A DNA stretch of 64,000 bases, taken from positions 19,642,025-19,706,024 of the forward strand of contig OU612070.1 of assembly GCA_914767715.1 (NCBI GenBank). Reading direction: 5' to 3'. A program made the translations under genes and the position numbers. A model generated the notes under the pieces. The model had not been told where the DNA came from and did not search any database. It saw nothing but the letters and a program-made list of their open reading frames with translations. This DNA is from Membranipora membranacea. Lineage: Eukaryota > Bryozoa > Gymnolaemata > Cheilostomatida > Membraniporidae. Positions 25,246 to 36,386 of this stretch are shown here, piece after piece. Position 1 is the stretch's first letter. Each line of letters begins with the position of its first letter.

Positions 25246-25370
25246 CTAAAAAAGAAAACAATTATGATTTGCAGCTACGCTGGCGGTTTTGGTCAGACCA
25301 AAACCGCCATAATAACAGGCACTGGGGATATTATGTGGGAAAAAATGGCGGTTTTGGTCAACTGTAGTTA
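25157..25370 (+). repeat. Tandem ~63-bp units each carrying the GGTCGACC palindrome
   Basis: The start of each unit, GCGGTTTTGGTC, recurs at about 25158, 25220, 25283 and 25348, giving spacings of 62, 63 and 65 bp. The first two units keep the intact GGTCGACC centre; the third has GGTCAGACC. Between palindromes sits ACTAAAAAAGAAAACAATTA-type sequence and GCAGCTAC. The array extends the right arm of the foldback element. Confidence 0.8.
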
Positions 25371-25389
25371 CCCCTATTAGGATAGTAAT

Positions 25390-26497
25390 ATACAACTTTA
25401 TATACACTGGATTGTGTCTCCTCGATTAGATATTACACAGCTGCCTTTTTGTTCAGATGTTTTATTATTTTTAGTCAGTCTGTGAATGGATTTGTTCATC
25501 AACTTGTCATCAGGGAGATCACAGCAGGACTTATGCACTGTGTAAAAGCATTAGATATATTACATCTGAAACCTCTCATAATAACAGGTTATCGAGAGAG
25601 GTGCATGTTAGCATTGAGCAAAGGCATCCAAAGGGCTGTCGGGCGGGGAAGAGGGGGCTAAAACTAGCGTAGAGTAGGCTGCTTTTAGCCTCAGTATCCA
25701 TCTCGCGGCTATGAGAATCAGAGTTATTGCTTAGTTAGTGTTTTTACCGCCCTTTATAATTCCAAAGAGAAAGAAGCTAAAGGCTTCAGTTAATAAGAAG
25801 CCATGCCTTATTAAAAGTAACAGAATAATAGTTTAAGATTCATGTACGACATTTGGACTAGCTTATTCAGAGTAAGTTGGTTCCAAAAAAAGGGTTAGTT
25901 AAAATCACAAGGCTCTGTCATCTGTCTTAAGTCCAAAGACTGAGAAATAAAGGCGCCATAAGGGCGCAGCAGCTATAGTCGGATCTCTTAGTTTGCAGGC
26001 AGGTTGGAGCACACCTGGGGTACAGAGTAAAATAGTCAGTAACCTGCAGCAGGAATTGAACAGGAACTTGATTGTGATAGTTAATTTTAATTATCTTTCA
26101 ACCAACATTTATCCAATAATAAAGACACCTCATGAATTATTTATTATCATTTACTGAGGAACTATGTATATTAAATTAATCAACAAAAATTCACATACAT
26201 ATTACATGGCAACACAACACCACAAGGAACAAAACATTGCTTTAATGTTTTAAAGATTATTTTGACAACCACATAATTCAAATTGGAGTTAGATCACTCG
26301 ATATCAATACAAATGTATCTTCTGCCACCCTTTTCACTGTCTCACACATATGATGGATTCTGAATGCGATATTGTGTAGCTGCTTCGAGAGTCAGACAAT
26401 ATCCATTCAAAAATCTGATTGGCTAACTTTTTTCAGTTCCATTCGATTGTCTTTGTAAAATTTGGTAGGTTATTTGCAATTATAATTGGATATTGGT
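25390..26497. other. Intergenic stretch before the DEG/ENaC gene's 3' end
   Basis: Other than the SINE relic I find no coding sequence. The right part should include the 3' UTR of the minus-strand channel gene. Confidence 0.35.
25935..26070 (-). mobile_element. tRNA-derived SINE relic (family S1, copy 1)
   Basis: The plus strand reads GTTTGCAGGCAGGTTGGAGC and, further on, AATAGTCAGTAACCTGCAGC. This aligns with the body of the clearer SINE at 62600-62852. The B-box region is present but degraded. Confidence 0.5.
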
Positions 26498-29400
26498 TTA
26501 CTGGTCTATCTCTTTCTTGAACTCCTCTACCGGTGTTGTACTACGGATAGATCTCCTATTTAATCTGGCAGCAATTGACAAGACAGCATACTCAACAAAC
26601 TCAGCCATTGTTAGAAGACTCGCACCGAGACATAATCCGAGCATCCCACCAATGTTTGCTGTAACCATGAACATATATGTATATATGATTATAATATGTC
26701 TATGACTGTAACAATTCCATGATGTAACTAATGTGAAAATATAATTGCTCTATTGACACAATTTGCTATGATCTCGACTCTGAGTACGTAATAGATACAC
26801 TTATTATTCAGTCAGATCATATCTGAAAGGAAAGGCAGCTTTTTTTCGCGGTAAACAGTGATCTTCATTCTGAATTGTTGGTAAAATAACCAGTATTAAT
26901 TTCAACAAACATGGGCAAGACAGCGTCAACATTTTACAAATTCCCAAATATAATCATACAACAAGGGTTTGAGAAAATTTTCTGTCTGATGGCTGAGATA
27001 TTATACAGCTTACTGGCTCTTAGCACTGTGGTCACATGATATACTATTGCCTGTATATCTCTGATTGACAGAGAGTGAATTAATTAACCTAGCTTGAGTC
27101 CAATCAGGAGGAACTAGTTGTGACAACCCGAGGTCATTTTCTACAATTAGTGGTGGGAACATATAAAGTTCTCAGACTAAATTGGCCCTAACAATCAGAG
27201 ATACACATCCCAATAGTGTAATGATGATATCAATGTGGGCACTTACCAATGAGATCCACAAGTTTCACAGCTCTATCCTCCGTGATCGTTTGGTATGACA
27301 ACTGTCCATAATAGACAGTCACAAGAACCAGATCATCAACATTCATGTTTTCAAATTCTTTTGCTGTAATTATAGTTTGGTCAAGTGTTATAGCTATTAT
27401 GACTTTTACTATAAATTAAGGTTTTATTCAATTGAATAAAACTGTTTGAAAATCGATTTATCAAAGTATATGGATGGTCGGGGTGATTTATAGGTGCCCC
27501 AACCTCCACAGCATTTGATGGTATATGAATGGGAGTCCAAAGTAAGGTGATACTGATATGGATGTTGATAGTTGTTTAGGGCACTTTTTTAGTTTTCTTA
27601 GGGATGCAGTGCTTCCTTGCCTTCCCTAGAAACACGAGCCAAGGTTTAGCAGGTAATAGTTGCTGACATACCTACCCTTATCAAGGATGGCAAGATGCCG
27701 TTTGATTAATTGGTGTTAAAAGAACTTTGTACTCAATTTATTCCTGCTCCTGCTCCAACCACATTTTTGGGAATTTGATTCACTGGTTGTGATAAAATTT
27801 ACATGTATCAGTTTATATCTTTTCTGATTTCACATTACCAAAAGACATTGAACTGATGACCAGTCAGATAAGACCACAATCCCTTAGTTCTGCTTTCTGA
27901 CTTATCCGGATGCAATGATGAAAATAGTTTATATCAATATCGTTCCAATCAAAACATAAGAGACACCTTACACTTACGTGCAGTTATATATTTCATATAT
28001 CCAGGACTGGGGTATTTAAACATAGACACTTTGGCATCATAAGAGACCTCATGACATGATGATCTACATCCGCACCTCTGTCGGTGTACTGGGTTAGTCT
28101 GATACTGATCTACAACAAAAGTGAATGTTAATATCATAAATGTATATTCATTTATATATCTGTATGTTATTTATTTATGCATTTATTTATCTATATGTAT
28201 ATTATGTATGACAATCCTTGATTACTGTCTGTTACTAACTGCCTTTACATAACGCATAGTCTTAATGCTGCTGCGGCACAGGAAATTATAAACTACAAAT
28301 CCGTATTCCAGTTTTACTTACATGTTGCAGGAAATGAGCACTCAAGCATCTCAATTATGTTGCAGACTCTTGTGTTATTGAGTTCTAAAAACATGTAGAA
28401 GAATTAAAACCCTTCACTGCCACGGTATTGGTGGAGATATTCATTTATGTTTATGCGTATTTGAAGTATTTGAACTTAGCACTCAATCGATAGAAAGTAG
28501 GTCACATTTACACATCTAGAAAAAGCATATCTTAAATCTGGCACCAGTGCAAAACTAAAACCGCTCACCAGGATCAAGCATATCTCGGCATCCACAGCTG
28601 TTTATTACATAAGCTGTCTTACATTCAGCAAAGCAGGCATTCAATGAGTAGGTTGAGAATGCGTGTAGAGGATTTGGGAGAGAATGTGTATCAAAGCAGT
28701 CTGATTGACGGTTGTCTGCCGGTGGGGGATACCGAGCTACCTATAAATATCAGTGTATTTTGTAAACAAAATGTATGTCAACATTTTTGATATTATGTTT
28801 AAAAAATGTGAATAAAGCTTAACGAAATGGACAGACTTGCTAAAGATATCTTATCGATTCAATAAATTATTCCATACATATGGCAATTCCTTATTATGAC
28901 TTTGGCGGAATCTCAATCAATATATTGAAGGATTTTATTATTGAGTGGTTCTATGGGAAAGCCACTTCAAGTGATTCGGGCAACGTTTTAGCACTAAAGT
29001 TTTACAGATTTTCCTCACACTAAACCATTTTATAGTCATGCAGCTTTTTTTGCGGTAGTTTGCAATATTCTATCATTAAAATTCCCTTCTTGGGTGAAGG
29101 TACTGTAAGACAAGAACTGATGAGAACTTAGGCTGGTATTTCAGCTGGTACTTGTGCAGGTTATAGCAATGGAGGGCATTAATTAATTGGTAGTATCAGT
29201 AATTGTCCTCTCCTGCATGATGTAAACTCAGGTTCTGTTCTGTTCTGTACAAGCCTGATGAAGTGCCGATTGCATGTTTTGTTCACCTGTATATGCTGAA
29301 TTAATCCACGTGATATGCTACTGCTATACGCCTTTCAACTACTAAGCCATCAATTATCATTAATAGTAACTGGTTGGCTCCCTAGTTAGTGGACCAACCC

Positions 29401-32400
29401 TGTGTAGAAAGTTAAGAAACCCGAGGGAACCCAGAATTGTTATCAGTTTATTCGACTCACCTCCGTCTTAGTGATAATCATATCGGTCTCAAAGCCTGCA
29501 GGGGCACCATAACTCATCTCAGTCACAAGTGGGGTAGTGTTAGAGTCGTGAATTGCTACCTGGGGATTAGACAAGTAAGTTTATGAAAAAATGTTTAGGA
29601 TCACACCGTTCTCTCTCCACTGCACTGCACTGCACTGCCAATCTGTTTTTTCTATTTTTAAACTTGAAAAATTAGAAGAATGGACTACTCCCATTACAAA
29701 CATGTGTTTGCAAGTGTACAAATGAAGGAAGCGAACTAATGCGTACATGTGTGTGGTGGATTTTCCACCACAGCTGAGCATTCAAAATAAAATTTCATAA
29801 ATTCATGTATCATGAGCCGTCTTCCCATTTTATTATTTTTAGTAACTTGTCTAATTTTAACTCAGCCGGCATCAGGCACTACTTGTCCCATCTCAAAAAT
29901 TTCTTCATTGACACGTTGCCAGTAGTATGACTTATGTTTAATATTGCAAGTTTTTCAAACCGCATGTTCCTAACTTGATTAATTGTACATCAACTAAAAT
30001 GTATTGAAAACATATAGGCAGCAATGGGCAAAATGATGCAGTAAATTACGTTATGCAAAAGCGTGATGAAAATCTAAGCAGTATTACATGCAAAGCACAT
30101 TGTGTACAACAATGGATCACCTTTTTTGGCTGATTGTTTAGCATGGAAAGAGAAATTTTTATGCTCATAACTTCTCTACTACTGAATTTATCATTAAACG
30201 CCACAATCAAAACCTCGGAAATACTCTCTAGTTTAATGGAAGCTAATGTGTATAACATGTTGTTTAACCTATTTTCTGTTTTTTGGCTGGAAAAGAGTGC
30301 ATGTTTTGGACCAAATAAAGCTGGTTTTAGCCACAAAAATCCAAATATCTCAAGATGTAAAGCCATAATCAACATTGAAATTGACTTAAATTAGTTAAAA
30401 TTTGGGTTATTATCTACTACAGTTGTGACAACCAGGATCTGTAAGCTGGTAAGATTATTGATTGAAGTGACAGTACAAGACCGAAATGGTATATTGATTT
30501 GGAAGTTTTAGTTTCTGCATTATTGGGGTCGCATGTAATGAGGGATCAGAAATGGCCCTATTACCATTGCAAAAATCAATTTCAAGTCTCGGAGACAGGA
30601 GGCCTAAAATCATAAAGTTTCACCAAAATGTCACTCCTTCAGTTAGTGCTATGCCTCCCCTATATGGTGAAAGCATAAACTAATCAAATACCTCCAAAAC
30701 AAGGCACAGAGGGCACAATTTAAAAAGGGCACTCTTTGCCCAAAATGAGCTTCCAGAGGTCACCGCGACTCAACGTCAAATATTTGGGAGGTTTCAACTG
30801 TGAAAATAACTATTAACTACTAACATGATCACCAATACAATATTATAAAGTTTTAAAAAGCGAGATATCTCGTTAATAATTAATTTTAACTCTTACAAAC
30901 CCATCTAGAATGTTCCATGTTTCGTGTTTCATCAGCCAGTGTCATATTATATAATGCTTTTAATAACTGAACACAGTAGCATCAACTACAGATAAACATT
31001 AAAGTGCCTTACTGAACTCAACCTACTGAATTAAGATCTTGAGTACTGCCTGCTGGCAGACCTCCCTGCCTTGAAATAATGTTGCCTTGTTTGGACTCTG
31101 TTGTTAAACTGTAGCCTCCCCTGGGTAGTAGGTAGAGGCTAAGTGAAAACCCCCATTGCACCGCTGCAACCATTAACCTGATTCCCAGTCCAGTTATCCT
31201 CCCAGCTATCTCGCAAAGATAGTTGTAACTCAGAGCCATTCCCCCATTTCAGTCCAGTTATCTCACAACTATCTCACACAGATAGTCCTAACCCAGAGCC
31301 ATTCCCTTCCCCAATTTCAGTCCAGTTATTATCCAGCTATCTTGAACAGGTGGTTACAACCCAGAGCCACTCCCTTCCCCATTTCAGTCACGTTATCCTC
31401 CAGCTATCTTGCACAGGTAGTTAAAGCCCAGAGCCATTCCCTCCCACTCATTTATCTTGCCCGATAAATATGCTAATAGTTTGTCCATATCCCTTCCCCC
31501 CCCTCAATTTATCTTGCAGGATTAATAAGTTAATAGTTTGTCCATATCCCTTCCCCCCATGAATCTCGCCAGATAAATACTATCTTTGCCCACATCCCCC
31601 CCCCCCCAAAGCCAGTCCCAAGGTGAGGTCAATTACATTCCCAGCCAAGATAAAGTCGGCATACTCGTTACCTTCCCCCTCAGATAGGGTGGGCGTACTC
31701 GATATATTCACAGGCAGATACAGTCGGCGTATTCGATATATTTCCACTTAGATAGAGTCGGCATACTCGTTTTAGAGAGTCGGAGTACTCAGCATAAATT
31801 GGCAATGTTCGTGGTTGCAGTGGTGGGTATCGCCGCCTTAGGGTAACCCCCTTAAAATCCTCAACATGTGCATGTCATTGAGCTGTGTCACGAAATTCCG
31901 TTGAATATTTTTAAAAGAAAGGGAAAATATTTACCCAAAATCCTTCGCAGTATGAACTAGGTCCCACAAAGTATTCGTGAGAGTTGATGTTCATTAACAC
32001 CCATACTCCTCCTGTAATACCTGGGTGTGTAGCTGTCATTGTGCCATCACCATTGAACTGATGACATACACCTGTGGAATATGTATACAGCAGAAATCAG
32101 TGAAATGTAGGAATTTAATCAACCTTATAGGTTTCCTAAGTTACGATAACCTGAAAGTGGATAGCTTTATTGCATATCAACCAATTGTAGTGGATTAGAG
32201 AATTTAAAATACCTCATTGTATTAAATATTAATGGGTTGTTATCAATATGTGGTCTTGCATGTCTGCTATCCATGTACTCATATTTCTTAGCAGTTTTGT
32301 ATGAAAAAAACAGAAGTTTTTTTCTAAAGCCAGGCGAAGAACATAGCAATGGAAATGTTGGCAGATGTTTTTTTATATTGGGCATTTTCGTATTAGTCCA

Positions 32401-35128
32401 ACACACACATGACAGGTACAAGTATTCAAAGAATCCTAAACATAGCTATTCTTGATATTGATTATTGCAGACATTTAATCTTCAAAATGTACCATTACTC
32501 ATGCTTAAAATTCCATTTCATGGATGTAATATGAATACTTGAGATATGTTGCACCATATAATCCAAACCTGCATCTGTTTTAACTGGTGTCAATATGTCT
32601 GCGCAGGGATATATAGCTCCTGCTATGATACATGTAATAAATGAATCATTTATAGTGAAGGCCATTTCGTCTATTATACCACCGGCAGCATCACTGCTAG
32701 ACGCATAGGACATCTCCGGGTCACTCCAGTTATACCTTTAATTTCAGACAGGTTTACATTATATAAACATATATATATATATATATATAATATTATATAT
32801 GTATATAAGATGATAGTAAAAACCTGTGGTGCCACACATTTAAAACAAATTTAAATGTTTTTTTTTAACTTGGCCAATGTATATTCCGATTCCAGCTTGG
32901 TAAAGCAACTTTTTTTGACAAATATCACTGATCACTGAAATCAAGCCAGCATAAGAGAGTATACGATAATTTGATGAGTGTCATGTTTGTGGCTCCTCTA
33001 AAAATGACCATTGTTATTTCCCATTTTAACATGTTTTCATCACTTAAGACATAGCAGTGTATTCTCCAGTAGCAAACGTAAGTTTGAGCTTTATAGACTT
33101 ACTTTCCAGGGTAATATGATCCTGAGTATAGGTCCATCATGATGTCTAACGAGAGGTTTCTCTGTTTTTCCGTTATGCCTGGAGGAAGCACTTTTGACTC
33201 TTTCCATAGATTTCTATTGCATATCGTTATAGTAGGAAACTATAAACAGAAGCTATGATTTGACTGATTGTTCTCATGCATTCCTCCATGTATCAGAAAC
33301 ATTGAAAGAGAATAATATGAGTCCTTTCTCTACCTACACAAAGATGATTGCATCAAAAGGTCCTGCACATTAGTCTTGTATTCGGAGAGAGAAAATGAGC
33401 AATATTAGATATATTTGTTGCACTGTATTGCCCAGGCATAAATTCCATTTGGAGTTCAACGCGTGTCCTCTAAGTTCTCTTTTAGCCAGTATCAAAAGAA
33501 GGATGATTATTTTAGAGCTTCATATCACAGGGATCGTTTTTCAATCTGCAGGTATTTTCAGGGAGCTATGGCAGAATCAAATACCGCTATTATTTTTTAG
33601 TGTCTAGTGTCTAAAAACACATTTTTGGTACAAAATATTTTCGATGATGGATAGGCATGACATTTTAGTATTAAGGGAATGATATGATTACTGTATTGGT
33701 TAACAAGAATTGCAAGCTCATAGTTATTTACACTGTATATCAATTAAGGTGTGTAAGCAAGGCTGAGTATTAATATTTAATTAATGTAGGGAAATTGAAA
33801 TTGATTTATTCCTGCAGTTAACTGAAAATAGGTTTTTGGTTGACTCAATCCAATACATTGCTTCGACTTTATCATTTTAAATAATAAATAAGGAGTAAAC
33901 AAAGCTGAAAATCGTTAGCTCGCGAATGGCGGTTTTGTAAGTCTGAACATTGTTCAATCAGTGTATGTTGCGCTCAAGACAAAAGTTGTGGAGGTCGCTT
34001 TTAATTTAATATACCAATGGCTTGATGTGGTTGTCTGCCCTTATATTACCACAAACAGGCGTCAAATATAAATCACCTCCTATAAGCAGCTCTCCAGCTG
34101 TCTTTACAGGGCATGAAACATATTATATTATATATTAACATGTAATTATACTTAGCTCAAACCTGTAGAAGGTCAAAGTGGGCTAATGTATCGATAGCTC
34201 ACCTCCATTAGCAGCCTGGGTATTGACTAGGATTCATACCAGCAACCCTCAGATTGTCTAGCTCAAATCCCAACCACTACCCATCCATTCTACAGTTAAA
34301 TATTTTGCTGGGTAAAAGTTCTATATGGAACTTACTGTGAGATTTTGAGCTGTTTTTATCTTTACATTAGTAGATAAGTCTACTCTTATATATGAGGTTA
34401 GCAGAGTGCTTGCATTCCATAGAAAATATCCGACTGCTGACAGCAGCAACAGCAGCCAAGTCACTCTGGAAAAAAAAACAACTTGTAAAAGTCAGCATAC
34501 AGTAAAGACCCTGTTCAAAGTTTATATTCGTATTGCAATCACAGTGACTGTAAACTCTGAAGTGTGCTGAACTGTTTTAAGTTGTGCCATAGAATAGAAA
34601 GGTCTGTGAAGACCATTGATATGATTTTATGGATCAGTGGTAAAATGCACATCATGTGCAACTATCATCCTACAAAAACTCAGGCACAAGATTTTAAAGT
34701 TTTAAAGTGGTCGTTACAGGAGGTTCCTGAATCAATCAAATATGAGAAATGCGTTCGAGCAACCATACATAGCTAGCCATATGCCTGATCAGGTTCACAT
34801 ATGTTCCCATAATCCATAATTTGTATATATATATATATATATATATATTAATATATTCATATATTATATATATCAGTAGTGTAAACCATTAATTGGAAAT
34901 CAGAGTGTCTCGTCTATCGTTTTCTATTGAAAAACATAATTTCAAATATTTAAAAGTGTTAATCTGAGGCTGAGTCTTGTGTTTGGCAGTTTGTTCAATT
35001 CTATTCAAGTCTGTTTACTCTACTAATTCTTACCTTCTCACGATTGAGTAGTTTTTATGATGAACATTTTTGATTCCATGTAAAGAGCAATCCTCAGTAA
35101 AATCACCCCATTTTCGTGCTTTCTCCAT
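26498..35128 (-). CDS. DEG/ENaC family sodium channel subunit, complete, 11 exons
   Basis: Minus-strand exons: 35034-35128, 34336-34465, 33103-33239, 32569-32735, 31935-32071, 29461-29559, 28569-28740, 28322-28384, 27978-28109, 27247-27363, 26498-26658. All phases agree and give 469 residues. The cytosolic N-terminus has the conserved gating His-Gly (17-18, CSLHGIKN). TM1 is at about 34-50 (TWLLLLLSAVGYFLW), followed by the family box FPTITICNRN (76-85). The ectodomain carries paired cysteines, including YSLNACFAEC, SCGCRDM and CGCRSSCHEVSYDAKVS. TM2 starts at IGGMLGLCLGASLLT, where Gly-Ala-Ser (428-430) is the G-x-S selectivity filter. It should form trimeric, amiloride-type cation channels in the plasma membrane. 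The ligand (acid, peptide or mechanical force) cannot be inferred. The short C-tail ends EEFKKEIDQ with no PY motif. The exon 4 donor (GTTTGG) is the weakest site. Confidence 0.93.
31190..31790. repeat. Cluster of three minisatellite types in DEG/ENaC intron 5
   Basis: About four ~65-bp units contain CAGTCCAGTTATC, CAGCTATCTTGCACAGGTAG and CCCAGAGCCATTCCCT. Then about three ~62-bp units contain TTTATCTTGC and AATAGTTTGTCCATATCCCT. Finally ~35-bp units contain GATAGAGTCGGCATACTCG. C-runs of 7-10 bases punctuate the cluster. Confidence 0.8.
32766..32792. repeat. (TA)n microsatellite
   Basis: AT-dinucleotide run in DEG/ENaC intron 3, about 30 bp upstream of exon 4 (32735) in gene orientation. 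Similar runs occur at 34826-34850, 36140-36170 and 56711-56731. Confidence 0.8.
34195..34300 (-). mobile_element. tRNA-derived SINE relic, different family
   Basis: The minus strand reads GGGTAGTGGTTGGGATTTGA in the A-box position and GCTGGTATGAATCCTAG in the B-box position. A tRNA fold is not maintained, so this is a SINE head or tRNA pseudogene in DEG/ENaC intron 2. Confidence 0.45.
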
Positions 35129-36386
35129 ACTAGTTATTGAGATATTAGCAAAGAAGTGAATAAATGTTGAGACTGGATCAGAGACAAATTAAGAATGAGC
35201 AGGAATCGAAGCTGAGCCAAGAAAAGACAGTCAGGGAAGCTTGTTTACCCTTATGATACTCACACCAGTAGACAATAAAGCTGAAATAAGAATTTGTGCC
35301 AACATTTTCAATAATCTTGTTAATCGTACAAGACCTTGGACAAATATTAGGGTATCGATTGTTGTATTTCTACTGAACAGTCCACCTCTTGACGCAACTT
35401 TGATGACCCAAATAGGAAGCTATCCATAATCAATATGTACTTCAGAATCTGGAAATGGATAACAACATTGAACATTATGGATTTTATCAAAGTCAAGGTG
35501 ACTATCTGGAGAAGGCACTTAATTTTAATAAAAAGCAGTACCGCTCTATATCCATGTTTATTATATGTCAAAGGTGACTAACAAGTGTGACTGTATTTGA
35601 TATTGGGCAAGTTTTACTAGCGGAAACTCTCAAAAAAATGATCGTAAATTAAATAAGATTAAAAAGATGTGATGTGAGGTCTTTGTTGTGCACTGGCATG
35701 TCACTGTACATCAAGTTCTTAAAGGGAGTTGAGATAGGCTTGCACAGTGGCATGCCTGCAAGCCTGGCTTCCTGTCTGTGCGGGCAGTTGTGCGTCCTAG
35801 CTGGTGTTTCTTGTATCATAATAAAAATCTTAAAAACTTATCTCCCTTGGAATATGAAGTTATCATACTAGGTTGAAATGTGAACATTTATAATTTATAT
35901 ATATATACTTTTGTTGGCATAAATCTCAGTTGCTCAAAATGTTTTTTAGAATAACCCAGAAAAAAAAATTAAAAAAAGCAAATCGTTGGTTATTCAAACA
36001 AATGTGGAGAAATACAATCTACACTATAGTGTGCAATGTTTAAATTTCAATGAAGAACGAATATGTTGTTCATGATAGATGAATAATGGAAAATGAATAT
36101 GATAGGATATAATTGTGAACACTGAACTCGGTTATAAAAAAATATATATATATATTTATATATATAATCGTTTTATGTAACGTTCAACATTTTGATATGG
36201 ATTGCATGTAGAATTTCCTTTGAGTATTAGTTTTCGAACTACAATGTTGTGGTGCTGGCATTTTTTATGATCTTTTTACCGCTGTGAATTTTCATTGGTT
36301 GACAAAAACATTTTCAGACTTATTCAGATCACTTGGGCAATTATCTAAAAACAATCTTAGTATGAAATTAATTGCAGTTAAAATTT
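35129..36386. other. Gap between the DEG/ENaC and PAN/C-type lectin genes
   Basis: About 1.25 kb of AT-rich DNA with (TA)n runs near 35900 and 36150. It should contain the channel promoter (left side) and the lectin gene's 3' UTR (right side). No core promoter element stands out. Confidence 0.35.

Noticed and set aside
25043-25380. Open frames on both strands with repeated TRP-SER-THR-LYS-type peptides
   Set aside because: They are translations of the GGTTTTGGTCGACC palindromic array; the repetition is at DNA level.
30046-30394. Overlapping open frames of about 100 and 85 codons on both strands
   Set aside because: They lie in a DEG/ENaC intron, mirror each other, have no recognisable domain, splice context or coding-like composition, and look like chance frames in an old repeat.
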